Source: Eucommia ulmoides
Lineage: Eukaryota > Streptophyta > Magnoliopsida > Garryales > Eucommiaceae
Length of the DNA: 64,000 nt
Direction: 5' to 3'
Assembly: GCA_016647705.1 (NCBI GenBank)
Contig: CM028335.1
Coordinates: 14,219,905-14,283,904 of the forward strand
The translations under genes were made by a program, and so were the position numbers. Below the pieces are notes generated by a model, which saw nothing but the letters and a program-made list of their open reading frames with translations, ran no database searches and was not told where the DNA came from. Shown here piece by piece: positions 12,276-24,890 of this stretch. Within the stretch, counting starts at the first letter, position 1. Each line of letters starts with the position of its first letter.

Positions 12276-13514
12276 GGAATGCACGTGTTTTGTCTGTCGT
12301 TTAGCCCGTCGTTCAGCCGGAGTATGCAGGTGCGTTCTGTTCACCGGCAGTGCGTCATTCATCCGTTGTGGGTGCTCTATTCGGTTCGGCCGGCGATCGC
12401 ATGCCTGGGTGTATGCCGCTACTTGTCTGGTGGTGTGGGGGTATTGCCAGCGTAGGTAGGTTGTTGATCATCGATATGGTCGGAGGTGTGTGAGTACGGG
12501 TAGGAAACCCAGAACTCGGGGCAGAGGAGAAAGAGAGAGAGGGGTCTGCGTGGAAGGGTGTTCGGTCGGTGGATGTGTAGGTAGGCGGCCGTCGGCCACC
12601 TGTGACGGCGTGCATAGGTGGATACGGCCTTGCCGACGTGCGGTGCATGGCCGGACGGTGGACACCCAGAACAGGAAACGGGGACGGGAGGCAAAAACAG
12701 GAAACGGGAAAGAAAGAAAAAAAAAAGAAAGGGGAATTTGCAGAAACCACCCTAGGGAAATCAAAAACCGATCACGTGATCGCCAAATGTTTCGGAAGCA
12801 GGTGAAACTTCAATCAATTATTAATTCTCGTTAAATTAAATTTCAGTTAGTGTTACAAATCCTAAAATCATAATAATTTCGTGACGATTAATTAATTTTA
12901 AGTACGTGGTACATAGAATTAGTAACGATTCGGAATATAGGATCCGCATTGCATGATTAGGATGTTTTAGATAAGATATTAATTTAGAATCTGTCACTAT
13001 TAGGTTCGCAGGCACTGGCGTCCAGATAAGGTGCGGTCAGTGTCAGTTTTGCAAAATGGATATCGAGGTGAGTATATTGTCTTCTTGCCAAACTATTTTT
13101 TTATGTATATATATGATGAAATATGTGATTATTTAAACTGTATGAATTTATAAATGATATGGATCAAGTAGGATTTGAATGAGTTGGTAAACTGAATTTC
13201 GATAGTTTTCAAAAGAAAGCTGAAAATGAATTTCCGCTGGATTTGGTGAAATTAGACGGTGTTTTTAAAAAAGAGAATAGGAAACATCTATTTTTCTAAA
13301 AATGCCTGATTTTCTAAATAAAAATAAATGGTGGAAAAGTGGTTTTAATAAAATTGGACGATTTCTTTAAAAGAAGATATGAAATATGATTTTTGAATTT
13401 AAAAGCTGGTTTTGAGAAAGGTGGTAGACGTGGTGATTTGACGATTTTGAGTAAGTGATATTTATTGAGTTGCGATTCGAGGATACTGTATTTGATTTTG
13501 ACGATGCCATGGCT

Positions 13515-13600
13515 GTTCTCCCCGAAAGGGGTGTGGATTATATTTCTCCCCGTAAGGGGTGTGGATTATATTTCTCCCCAAAAAGGGGTGTGGATATTTC
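13515..13600. repeat. Short tandem repeats 'ctccccgaaaggggtgtgga'
   Basis: Three imperfect ~30-bp repeats with an internal small palindrome (CCCCnnnnGGGG) lie within LTR copy 1. The corresponding positions in copies 2 and 3 carry other short tandem motifs (at 37020-37170 and 56575-56830), so this LTR segment is repeat-rich in all three. Confidence 0.75.
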
Positions 13601-14325
13601 GTAGGAAGGCATTCCTATGAATGTTACGGTACCGTTGCAACTCCCGATTGTGAGGTTAAACGATCACCAGGGCTGGGCAGTGTGTGTGTGTTGGTGGTGT
13701 GTGTTTGAGATTGGTGTTTGAGATGTGGCGTTTTACGTATATTGGTTGATGTGATATTATTCATTATGATGTTTGGTAGGATTTTGTACTAGATGGATTT
13801 GGATGAAACTTATCTATATCGCTTTATTTTCATTGCTTATATACTTATGCTTGATCCATACTAAATTGTGAAAATATTTAGAACGTATTAATATTTTAAA
13901 AACATGTTTTACTAAGAAGGCAGTACACTCGCAGGTACAACAGCTAGGAGTCGGTCCCCTACTGGCACTAGGTAGAGCTACGTGATGAAGTCGTATAGGC
14001 GATTGAGAGAAGCTGTCAAAGGTGAACCTACAAAAGGTTCATGGATAAATACTTTTAGTTAATAATAAATTTGGGACGGGTGTGTCCCCCGTAGTAGGTG
14101 TTTGTATTATACAGTAGGTGTATATTGTCATTCATTTGTCAATTTGGGTATTGGTGATGTCATGTTGTAATCACGCCCGCCTCGGGATGACGGGTGTCCG
14201 GGACGGGTTGTGACACAAAGACCAAGCCCATAGCTCTAATCTACCGTGCCGCCCACGCGCCTGACTGCTTACTGGTAATCCGAGCTTAAGTCCTTAATCT
14301 TATTTACACTAATCACATTTTCGCC

Positions 14326-14333
14326 TATAAATA
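14326..14333 (+). promoter_or_regulatory. TATA box of the gypsy solo LTR
   Basis: TATAAATA after 'tttcgcc', in the position expected for the U3/R boundary of the LTR. It fixes the LTR's orientation as plus. Confidence 0.5.
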
Positions 14334-14707
14334 GAAGGTTTCCCCAACACTTTTGGGGGGATTAGAAAACAATTCTAGAGAAAGAAACTTTACCATAGGT
14401 CGCTCAGACAAGTTGAGGTAACAATGACTTTCCGATCTATATTTCTACCCCAGGCTCTTACTCTCATGCCAGAGGGGACACGCTGGGAAAAATCCGGCCT
14501 GTCCTGTGTGTAGATGACAGATTGGAGCTCGGTCCGAACAACAGTTAGGAGCGCGCCAGAAAAAGAAGACTCGGGCTCAGACGCAGGTCGGATCAAATTT
14601 GTCCAGCCTGGCTGCAGTACTCAAGAAAGATCAATCACCATATCTTTTCTCTTCGATCTGAGAGTGTCCGGATCATATTGCTGGTCGACCAATTTTCGAC
14701 ACTAACA

Positions 14708-15184
14708 ATTTTAATTGAATTTAAACTCAAGAGAACCCACATTTATTTTGTAATAATATTTTTTTTTCATAATACTTGAGGTATATTGATAAAAAAAATT
14801 AAAATATAAATTTTTAAATCTACTCATTATTCTGTTTAATTTAATAGCTAAATTAGACAAAATGATTAAATAAAACCATAATTTAAATACAAAGTTCAAA
14901 ATAAAACGTATCAAATTTGTTGGATCACATAGAAATTGGTCAATTAATAGAGGGTCTTGCCCTAAAAAATAAATCACCAAGAAAGGGAGGATTGGGATAC
15001 TTGTAAAGATTTATAATTTTGTTCCCAACAAACGAGAACATAAAATAATTATAGGAACAAAAACATTTAACAAATACTTTAAATGTTAAACACACAAATT
15101 GTTGCATGACATGAAAATAAAATTATGAAGAATATCAATAATCAATCTTTTTCCAATAAATGCTTTTATTATTATGAGTCTACT
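14708..15184. other. AT-rich intergenic DNA, nothing recognised
   Basis: No coding region, paired repeat or regulatory site could be supported here. Confidence 0.5.
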
Positions 15185-15862
15185 CTGAGACACCCCGGTC
15201 ATTTGATTTTTGACAAATACGAAAGACACCACATGTCATTTTTATAATACGTGAGACACTCATTCTCTTTTCAATGTGGTTAGCTAAGATACATTTCACC
15301 ACAATTTATTGACAAAAATACCCTTACAACATAATACTTTTTGTTGTTTATGTCAAATTTTTAAAATTTTATTCTTTTCTTTTTTCTTCTCTCTCTTCTC
15401 CCTCTTATTTTGTATTTTTTTTAATATTTATTTTTATTTTTTATTTTATTTATTTAAATTTTTGTATGATATTTGTAGAAAAAAAAAAAGTAATAATTTA
15501 GAAAACAAAATGCAAAAAAAATAAAAAAAAATAGTATTTGAAAAATAAAAAAATGAATTGAAAAAAATAAAACAAAAAAATATCTTTTTTTTTTTTAAAT
15601 TAAGTTTTCTTTTTATATTTTTCTTTTTATTTTTATTTTCTATAAACACCATATACAAAAAATAAAAAATAAAAAAGAAAGAGAAAGAAAGAGAGTATAA
15701 ATTTATAAAATAAAAACAAAAACAAAAATTAGAAAACAAAAAAATAAAAAATATTATAGGGGTATTTTGGTTCACAAATGTGATAAAGGGTGTGTGAGGT
15801 ATTATAAAAATAATAGAGGATAACCTTGGTATTTGTCTAAATAACAGAAATGTTTCAAATAT
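15185..15862. mobile_element. Probable MITE with ~75-bp imperfect terminal inverted repeats
   Basis: The left end (GAGACACCCCGG..., 15187-15260) and the reverse complement of the right end (15785-15862) align over about 75 bp, sharing 'gacaaatac', 'tttttataatac' and 'acac' blocks in the same order. The interior is A/T homopolymer-like and non-coding. No convincing target duplication was identified. Confidence 0.45.
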
Positions 15863-15894
15863 AAATTATTATTATTATTATACAATAAAGGGTA

Positions 15895-17292
15895 ATTTTT
15901 TTTTAGTCCTCTATAGATAGCTTATTAAGAAGTCAGACCACCTGATAGCCACAATTAAGTTTTTAGACCCCACGAATCTTTTGGAAAAAATCTCTTCATT
16001 TTGGCCACTCTGTTCACTCATATTTACGATAATGTCATTTTGTTCTATGCAACAAGACAAAAATGTGCAAATAGGGGGTTAACATTAATGTAAATTGTCC
16101 AAACAATACACATTGTCTATATTACAAAAGTATAATTTGAATTTCACATTAACGCTATTGCATTCATGTTCTTTTTTGTGTATGCACGTTAACGTATCTT
16201 TACCATTTGTTTGTGTATGTTAACGTTCACGTATCTTTATTTTTTGAATTTTTTTTCTGAGTTAACATTAATATGATCGTACCATATAACGTTAACGTAT
16301 TTTAACCATCGCTGTGTGCTTTTAGCGTTAACATATTTTTAAGAGTTTTGTGCGTTAACGTTAACGCATTTCACTATCGTATGCGATTTTTTTTTTTAAG
16401 CATAAAATGCGTTAATGTTAACACACATTTTTTGACTTCTGTGTGTTAACGTCAACACATTTTCATGTTTTTTTAGCGTTAACGTATCTTTATTAATGTC
16501 TTGTTATGTGATATTTTGTCCTTTTGAGTTGAATGTGTGTTTGAGTTAGGTTTGCGTTAACGTTAATGCACATTTTTTTGGTTTCTCTCATATGTTAACA
16601 TTAATACATTTAATGTTGTCTAAAAAAACATATGAGAAAAAATCACATAAAAACACTAATGTTAACGTAAAATGAACACCCTCTCCTCCTCTACCACCAT
16701 TCATATCCTCACCATAAGAAACAGAACCCCAAAACATCCAGATCTGAAAATGATCTAAAAAACATCCAGAAATATTTTATACCCACCATTAAAAATACTA
16801 TGTTTACTCAAAAAACAGATCCCAAAAATATCCAGATCTAAAAATGATCTAGGCATAAAACATTACTGCGTGAACATCTACATATACTTAAATGTCCACT
16901 CAACTTTTTAGAACAAACAAATTGGCTTAACAAATCAAAAAATTAGATAAGAAATTTCTAGATGTAGAGAGAAATCGAACACCCACATCTCTCTAGATCG
17001 GAACTCGATCTAAACAAATCTGACAAATTGAAGGAGGGATAGAGGTTCGGGTTTTCAGGCGCCGCATCTGAAAACCATGAATGCATATGTTGATCTTAAG
17101 ATTTTGATGGACAATTAAATGTTAATATTTTTTGTGAAACTAATGATTTTATTGGGTGTTTCAGTTTATTAGTTCCAATGATGAAAATGATCATGAAGAT
17201 ATTGTGGCAATGCTAAAGATGATGGAAAATTAAGAGTTTGGAGAAATTGAAGAACTTAGAAAAAACAACTCAGATTAAATTCTAACTCTTAA
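15895..17292. other. AT-rich intergenic DNA with a GTTAAC-rich block
   Basis: No gene is recognised. The notable content is the palindromic GTTAACGTTAAC-type motif cluster at about 16140-16670, listed separately. Confidence 0.55.
16140..16670. repeat. Cluster of GTTAACGTTAACGC-type motifs
   Basis: At least ten occurrences of variants of GTTAACGTTAACGC(A) or its reverse complement in about 530 bp, spaced 30-70 bp apart in T-rich DNA (for example near 16180, 16220, 16290, 16330, 16355, 16410, 16445, 16480 and 16555). The core GTTAAC is its own reverse complement, so each site is a short palindrome. Confidence 0.75.
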
Positions 17293-19400
17293 TGTATCCC
17301 GGTTAGGATCACACACGACACAAAATATTTTTCAAAATTATGTGTGTTTTTATAGGATCCTGATTAGTTAAATTATTTGATCCTATGTGTAATTGAAAAA
17401 GAAATGTTGATAAATTGATTAAAATTGAACTTAAGTATTTAGTGGAGCTAACCGAGAAAAGAAATCGGTTAAATGGGCGAAAACGTCGATGAAATTGGAT
17501 TTAAAATGAATTTAAGAGAGGATTCTAGCATCTTTCAATTAACAGGTAAGTCGATCAGTGATTAATGAATGAAATTACTGAATCTCTCGGTCGACAGGTA
17601 GGTCGACCTGAGTTTAAAACTAGAAGTCTCTGAATCTTTAGGTCGACAGATTAGTCGACTTGTGATTAGAGAATGAACTCTCTGAATCTCTAAGTCAACA
17701 GATAGGTTGACTTATGAAACTTTCTGAATCGTCTAGTCAACAGATTATGGATGGGCAGTCGACCGATGGGCGAAGAGTTTTTGGCTTGACTACATCTTAA
17801 ATTGGGCGGTCGACTGATGGGTCTTGGTCGATCGACAGATGGAGCTGTTTCAGGATTTATGAAATTTTGGATTTTATTAAAAAAGTAGTCATTACTAGCC
17901 GTTTTATGATTAAGATATGTGAGATATCTTAGGGATCTAATATGTTTTGAGTTATTTAATTAATATTTAATTATCCCTATAGATATGGTTCAAGTAGTTT
18001 TGATATTTCTCAGTTTAGTACATGAAATTCTTTTTATCTTATCTAATTGAGATTGAGTAAAAGTTTAAGGGACTTAATTAAATATTTTAAGAGATATTTT
18101 AAGTGAATTATACCAGGAATGAATCATTATAATATAGAGGGTCTATTGGTGTAATTAAATATAATTATTTATGGGAACTAGCTGCTATAGGACTTGTTTT
18201 AAGAGGCTTTAAATAGATATGCGGATTTCACATGTGATAGAATTAAAAATCAAGAGAATTCAAACTATTATGAGTTATTCAGCTCTCGTTCTTTCTAAAA
18301 GTAATCATACTGAGTGAATTGTGAGTTCTTTCTTGAGATTTGTTCTTGAGAAATGTTTGTTGTGGATTATTGCTACAACCGATCTGAAGTTTCATTACCA
18401 TTCTAACCATTATTTTTTCAATGGAATCTTGGTGAGATCTTTCCAAATTACTTACTATTAATTGTTGCTTGATTATATTATTTATTATATAGAATTTGAT
18501 CTTTGAAATTATTTTTGAATTTTTTATTGAAAATTATTTTTGAAACAATTTCTTGAGAAAATCTAATTACGTGCTTAATTGCTTGCTACCCATATTTATT
18601 TATTAGATTTTGAAATTCTCATTTTTCTATCACTAGTATCGGGACATTAATTGAGTTTGAATTTATCTGGAGTGGTAGAAGCTCTGAGTGATAAAATCAC
18701 TTATTAATTGTTTGTAATTGATGAGTTGAGTATCGGATTGGATACTACTGGGAGTGTCTAATTAAGGGTAGCTGGTTTCAATCTCTTCCGGTAAAGAGAT
18801 TGAGGTTTTGATCTTTGCCTAGAGTATAAAAAGATTAAATGTTAATTCTTCTTTGATTGAATTTGTGAGTGAATTGTAACGATTCAATACTTACCGGGTA
18901 AAAGGATATTTGAAGCGTATTTGTGTGAGATTTAATTCTTGAGCCTAAGATATAAAAAGAATTAGGTCGTGATTCTCTGTGTAATAGAATTAGGTTAATC
19001 TTATGTCTGATAAAAATAAAGAGGTTATTTCTTAGCCTGTGAAAAAGAATTGTAAAGGTTGATTTTGAGCCTGTGAAAATAATCGTTGTGAATGTTTGGT
19101 TCCTACCTTTAAACGAATCTTGACTTTAGTGGGTATGACTCTTCACGGAACTCAGGGGACTGGATTAGCCCAAAGTAATTTGGTGAACTAGTATAAATTT
19201 ATGTGTGCTGCATTATTTACATTGTTTATATTTTGTTGTTTGGATGTGCACCTAGTTGATAATACATAATCTGCTGCTATAAAAGATAATAATTAATTTT
19301 AGGATAAAATTAATTGTTTGATTTTTGAAGTGTTATATTCTGATATTTTTAATACTACTCAATTCACCCCCCTCTTGGGTAACTCACTGGGCCAGCAACA
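17293..19400 (+). mobile_element. LTR-like remnant of an LTR retrotransposon
   Basis: A tentative LTR opens TGTATCCCGGTTAGG and ends GGGCCAGCAACA. A promoter-like 'tttaaatagatatg' lies at 18208, followed by leader-like sequence, and the end contains 'caattcacccccctcttggg', which resembles the leader/LTR end of plant Ty1/copia elements. The 3' half holds repeats of 'gagcctaagatataaaaag'. No primer site, interior or target duplication could be confirmed. Confidence 0.35.
17540..17850. repeat. GTCGAC-containing imperfect repeats
   Basis: Four or five units of ~60-70 bp, each with the form 'ctctnnGTCGACAGnTnnGTCGACnTG' in varying decay (17530, 17590, 17650, 17700, 17735), then two further GTCGAC-rich pairs at 17757-17840. 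Each unit places two GTCGAC half-sites 8-10 bp apart. Confidence 0.65.
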
Positions 19401-20950
19401 TATATATTTGGCTGAATCACTCAACTTTACTTAAAAAATAAAATAACAAATAAAGCAAAACCCATGTCCGAAATTCAAGAGAGAGAGAGAGAGAGAGAGA
19501 GGCTACAAGTAAAGTAAACAGATGATGAGAGAGAAAGTAAGAGAAGAAACAATGGAGGGAGAGAGAGCCTTGCCTGCGTCTACCATGACTAACCTAGCCA
19601 ACCACGACCTATCAACCATCATATCTCTCCAGATTCGAATCCAGTACCCATACTCATTGCCCCTTCCGACCCAAAACCTGTTTCCGGACCCATTGTACCT
19701 GATCTTGACATTGACCCAAAATGCATCCATGGCGATGGTGATGACGGAGTCCATGGCGTCAGCGTCCAAGGCCATGATAACGAAAAATAGAAACCCAGAT
19801 CTAAGAAATACAGATTTGGAACTTCCATGGCGATGGCGGCAATGGCGGTAATGAAGGTGTACATGAAGATAATGGTGCAACAACAGAGAAGATCAGAAAG
19901 TATTGCTCGCGAATCGAAAGTCTCCGATTGTTGACGACTCCAGCATGCTCAGGAACGGCAACGATTTTTGTCGAAAGAGAGAGACTCACCTAGGGTTTTT
20001 AGAGAGAGAGACTCACTCTCATGAATTTGAAATTATTTTTGAATGAACGGTGGATTGTGGAGTAATTATCTCGAGATAGCATGTTAATAGTTAACGTGAA
20101 TGAGAGAGAGATGTGTTTTGTGTCAGGAGTATCTGTGTCTTTTTATTAACTTTTTTTTGTCTTTGGAGGACCAAAAAATTAAGGGATTTTCCTCTAAAGG
20201 TCCTAAATTAAAAAGGAATAACTTTTTAGGTCCTACACAATTAAGAATAACTTTAGATGTCCTATTTTTAAAAAAAATTGGCGCAAGCTCCTACTAAACA
20301 AATTTGAATGACAAAAATACCTTAATCCTTTATTAAAAAGAACGCTAATTTCTCTCACTAATTGCCCTAATTTCTCTTATCCTTCCCTGCTCTCTCTCAG
20401 CCGCTCGCGAATCTCAGCCCCTCGCCATAGCTCGCCTCTGTTGACGCTGATGCTCGTCGTAGGTTGTCGCTGTTGCTGCTCGACGCCGCTGCTGCCCCTT
20501 ACTGGTAATCATCATCGTCATTCCATCTATTCCATTCGTCGTCCCTCAATTAATCGTTGCCGCCGTTATCGTCTTGGTCTTCTCAATCTATCGTCGTCGT
20601 TCGTCGTCTCTTCATCCATCGTTGTTGCTCACCATGGTCATCGTCCTTGTTGCTTAGATCTGACCAAATCTAGGTTTTGTTTTTCTTGCTTAGATCTAGC
20701 CATATGAAGAATTTTCTAGGAGGAGGAAGAGCACCAGTTGCCATCGCCATCGCCATCGCCATCGCCATCGCCATCGCCATCGCCATTGCCATTATCTCCC
20801 CTGCAACCATCACTACTGAACGATTTGAGGTTTTTTTTTTTCTCTCTCTCTCTCTTTTTTTTTTTGCTTGGAATTTTGATATATCTGGTTCATATATTGT
20901 CCATAGTTTCCTTATAGCTTTATGCTATTTCGTGCTCGTTGGCTACGAAT
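19401..20950. other. Intergenic DNA with simple repeats; no supported gene
   Basis: Contains a (GA)n tract at 19482-19501 and a hexanucleotide (GCCATC)n run at about 20738-20786. Open frames of 80-126 codons overlap on both strands between 19500 and 19990 and at 20440-20960, but they show no recognisable domain and consist of simple-sequence composition. Confidence 0.5.
20738..20786. repeat. Hexanucleotide repeat (GCCATC)n, about 8 units
   Basis: GCCATC repeats without interruption before decaying to GCCATT. In one frame it would encode alternating Ala-Ile, but the surrounding frame is not recognised. Confidence 0.9.
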
Positions 20951-21209
20951 ATTCTATTTAGTGCTCGTTTCCAAGTCAGGTATACTGATTAATTTTCCAA
21001 CGATTTTAGGTTTTGCTTCGTGTTGGTTACAAGATTCTGTCGATTTGTTTTAGGTTTTGCTTTGATTTGTTGCTCTGATTTTTGGTGGACAAACAAGCGT
21101 TCAGTTTGTTGCTCTGATTACACATTTTAGGTTTTGCTTTAATTTGTTGCTTTGATTTGTTTTCTCTAATTTGTTGCCCCGATTTGTTGCTTTGATGGTT
21201 TAGAATGAT

Positions 21210-22560
21210 AGATAAAGTGGATATCCACTTTACTTTTTAGTGGATATCTACTTATAATTTTAGTGAAATTGTCAGCGGAATTGTAGAAATTTAGTGAAAA
21301 ATGTTTATTGATTTTTGGTAATTAAAGCAATCAGATGATTTTGGAGTGGATATCCAGCTTGAAATTCAAGCAGCTGATTATATAGCTTTGTGATTACACG
21401 GCTTGTGTTTTGATTCAACTAATAGAGGTAAGTGGATATCCACTGATTGATTTGTGTGGATATCTACTGATTGATTTTGATTGAATATCCACTGAAAATC
21501 AATAATGTGTTATTGTTTAGTGGATGTCCATTGCTTGATAGGTGAAGGAAGATAAATGAAATTGAATTAGAATTTTGATATTATTTAGGATAGCCCAATT
21601 AGATTCAAATAAGTTCTAACGATTTCTTGATTTATTTGTCATTTTTATCCTTTGTGTGCAAATGTTTGTATTCACTGATTGTTTAAATCGTTTGTTTAAA
21701 TGTTTGTGTTATTTTTAATTCAGTGGATATCCACTGATTGTTTTTTAGTGGATATCTACTTATTTATTTTTAGTAGATATCCACCTATCTACTATTGAAG
21801 ACCGGTGAAGATGGAAGGAGTTCGACGGTGTGATGATTGGCGAAGACGACGGACGTCAATCGTCTTAATTTTCAGTGGATTTCCACTTAAATTAAGTTAA
21901 GTGGAATGTAATTTTATTTTTATTTATTTATTTATTTTTTAGAAAATGGTCACTAGGGCATTTTATTGAATAAAAATGATTACATCCTTAGACGAGGAAG
22001 CCCCTGGCGATCCTTCTATAAAAACGAACTAACAGAAGGAGGTAAGGAGCTCTCGGGGTTAAGTGGATTTATATAATTTTATAGTGGAATGTAACTGAAG
22101 ATTAATATTCAGTGGAGTTTTTTATTTTTTTGGTTTCTCTAATTCTTTATACTTTAAAATGTTTATAGAATATTTAAAAAAAATAAACTAAAATTAAAAT
22201 TAAATTAAGTGAAAAATAATGTAAGTGGATATCTACTAAATATAATTAAGTGAATATCTATTTAATGGATATCTAAGTGGATATTCACTTAAATGCATGT
22301 TTATCGATGGTTTTCATTTGAGTTCTCCAATTTTCGCGAGAATGTGAAAATATAAAGGCATGTTTATCGATGGTTTGGTTTTCTGATTGTTTTTATTATG
22401 TGGATATCCACTTAATTATGTTTAGTAGATATCCACTTAATTATATTTAGTAGATATCTATTTACATTATTTTTCATCGATTTTTACTTAATGAAGTGGA
22501 TATCCACTTAGTTGATATCTAAATAGATATCCACTTAATTATATTTAATTGATTTTGAAA
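21210..22560. repeat. Cluster of GTGGATATCCAC palindromes
   Basis: More than twenty exact or near-exact copies of the 12-bp palindrome GTGGATATCCAC, or half-sites such as AGTGGATATC, are scattered over 1.35 kb of AT-rich DNA (for example 21218, 21237, 21347, 21432, 21457, 21722, 21746, 21775, 22262, 22400, 22425, 22495 and 22525). Spacing is irregular (20-100 bp), so this is neither a plain tandem array nor a CRISPR. Confidence 0.8.
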
Positions 22561-24780
22561 GTATATTTTTAATTTAAATAGAGTTTAATATTTTTTATAT
22601 TTTAAAATGTTCAAAAAATATTTCAAAAATAAACTAAAATTCAATTGAATGCATGTAAGGGTATTTAAGGTATTTTTAAAAAGTTATATATTTTGAATAA
22701 AATATAAATTTCAGTGATTTTTTATTAAGAATTAAATTTTGGTGGAATTATACAACAAATTGAAATAAAATTAAGTGAAATATAATAAGGGGATTTATGA
22801 TATTTAAAAAAAAAATTAAGAAAAACAAAATTAATTGAAACTTTTATGAAAAATAAAATTTGAGAAAAATTTGGAACACAAGTGAAATTATATATATATA
22901 TTTTAGGAGTTTTGAAAAAAAAAAAATGGCAAAAATGGCATCTTTGTAAACTCCGTATTTATTGAAGGGCAATTCTATAATTTGGAACACAAGTGAAATT
23001 ATGGTCAGACGGTGGCATAGATTTGTAAATTACAAATCTATTGAGGGGCAAAATCAGCAAGAAGATTTTCGTGGGGGTTTCGGGCTGATCAAAAAACCCA
23101 TAGGCCTTCAAAAGTTGTTTTTTGTAATTTTGGGACAACAAATTTTTTTTCCCAAAACTTAATTGGTTGTATCTTGAGGTCTGATCCCTACATGAACAAT
23201 TAAAAATATTTTTTTTCTTTCTAAATGGTCTCTTAAATAAGAACTAAATAATAAAAACCTCTACAATAAATAGACTCAATAAACTGTTAAAAAAAAAAAA
23301 AAGAACTAAGAAATTAAATATTTCCATTCAAACTCTCTAAGAACTTTATCTTTTTCTATATGTACAAGTCTTTGCCTTTCAAGAAATTAAATATTTTTCC
23401 TGCAAAGATTCAAGATAATTTACTTTTATGAAAATATAATGAGAGTGATTGTGCATAACATGGTTTTTTCCAAATTAAAAGACAAACAAACAGGCTCTAA
23501 CAAACCTCAAGAAGATGAAAAATTGATTTGCTTTGTTTGATGCGAACTTGAATAAAAAGGACTTTTGCGAAAGGATTCGAGGATTTTGAGAGAAAGCAAA
23601 AATTCACGTGCGAAGTAAAAATGCGACCAATGGCTTTCCGTATTGAGTTTGGCGACCAACGGTATTCTTCAAGAGACCAACAACACTAACATCAATCTTG
23701 CACAATTTGAGAGGAAAAGAGGCAAGCATGCGTCCTAAGAATCCTGTGAGAATTTTAATAGGATTCTTAGTTTCTATACTTAGATTCTAAATACTTGCTA
23801 TTAAAAATAATTTTTATTAATATTAAATTTACTCATAATAATTTTTTAAAATTATTTCTTAAAATATGGAAGCAAAACTAAATTTGAAGAGTGATAACAT
23901 TTTTTATTAATACTTAATTTATTTGTAGTAATTTAAAAAAAAAAAAAAATTGGAGACGAAATATTTATATAAAAAAATATTACAGGTGGTTTCATAATAT
24001 AAATGATGAGAGGGATAAATAGTAAAAGTGAAGTACAACTCAATACTTTTGGAGTTCTAATAGAAATTTCTAGTTTTGTTCTCTTAAAGAAATTATGTAT
24101 TCATTGGGAGTGGATAGAAATATGCTAACAATTTTACTGAATATACTCTCTGATAAATTTGCACTTTAAATAATGGAAATAAAGTGCAATCAAACATTTT
24201 TAGAGTGCATTTTAATTTGAAAAAATCTCAAGTTAAGTAATTAATTCATTTAATTGATACAATTCAAAGTTTAAAGGGTACATTATCTTTTATTCCCCTA
24301 CTTTGTCTAATTATCATTTTATTTTTCACTGCAAAAACTACACTTTATCTATTTTATTTTTGAATAAAATGAAAGATTATTTTTTTACAATTTAAATTAA
24401 CAAATTATACTTAAAAATTGATGGAATTAAAATTTTCATTCTAACTTTTTGAATAAAATAGACAAAATTATATCTTTATTTGATTTTAATTTATTTTTTT
24501 ACAAAATAAATAAACAATCTAGCCTATTTCATCCAAAATATGATGAAAAATTTAATTTCATCTATTTTTAAGTATATTCGGCTAATTTGAATAGAAAATT
24601 TTTTTTTATTGTTCACTGTTCAAGAAGCACATAAAATGCAGATAAAATGTAACTTTTTAAAGTTAAGAGAACAACGTGATAATTCAAAATAGAGGAGATA
24701 AAAAGACAATTTACCAAATTTAAATCTGTGTAAATTTCACATTCCTCATACAGGAAAAAGGCATTTCCTAGTTATACGAA
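22561..24780. other. AT-rich intergenic DNA downstream of the S16 gene
   Basis: No coding region is recognised. Two near-identical phrases 'ttggaacacaagtgaaatta' at 22871 and 22981 mark a local ~110-bp duplication. The remainder is A/T-rich. Confidence 0.5.
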
Positions 24781-24890
24781 AAGCCCTCAAAGCAAAGATC
24801 CAAAACTTCTGATAAAACCAAAAAGCACTTCAAATTCCCTCCACAACAGAAAATGAAGTCATACAACACTTGTATCACCATCAGAAAGCT

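Larger units (their letters stand above)
11465..14215 (+). mobile_element. Chromovirus (Tekay/Del-type) solo LTR, copy 1
   Basis: A 2,751-bp LTR nested in the gypsy solo LTR. It opens TCTAAGACCTCAATT (TG decayed to TC; aligns with the start of copy 3 at 54980) and ends GGGTTGTGACA. Flanking bases are CAAGG (11460-11464) and CAAAG (14216-14220), a 5-bp target duplication with one change. Segments shared with the other two copies include 'ggtaccgttgcaactcccga' (13629), the 'aaacgatca' motif, 'agtacactcgcaggt' (13924) and the GC-rich 3' end. A GT/AC-rich region lies at 12000-12270. No internal coding region is present. Confidence 0.75.
11189..14707 (+). mobile_element. Ty3/gypsy-type solo LTR, split by a second LTR
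   Basis: Starts TGTGGGTAAAATCGGG and ends TTTTCGACACTAACA, giving the TG...CA ends of an LTR. After removing the nested element (11460-14215) about 763 bp remain. A TATAAATA box at 14326-14333 lies on the plus strand, followed by leader-like sequence and the closing CGACCAATTTTCGAC, a 3' LTR end common in plant Tat-type gypsy elements. No primer site or interior follows, so it is read as a solo LTR. The flanks are A/T runs (TTTTA left, ATTTT right), so a clean target duplication cannot be stated. Confidence 0.6.

Noticed and set aside
11854..12834. Open frames of 60-131 codons on both strands near 12.0-12.8 kb
   Set aside because: They lie in a chromovirus LTR with AC/GT tracts and an inverted duplication; frames overlap on both strands and lack family resemblance.
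19503..19989. Candidate gene with overlapping frames up to 126 codons
   Set aside because: Frames occur on both strands over the same DNA, no introns or domain can be argued, and a (GA)n tract adjoins.
21210..22560. Possible CRISPR array
   Set aside because: Palindromes are 12 bp, irregularly spaced, without constant repeats or unique equal-length spacers, and the DNA is plant nuclear.
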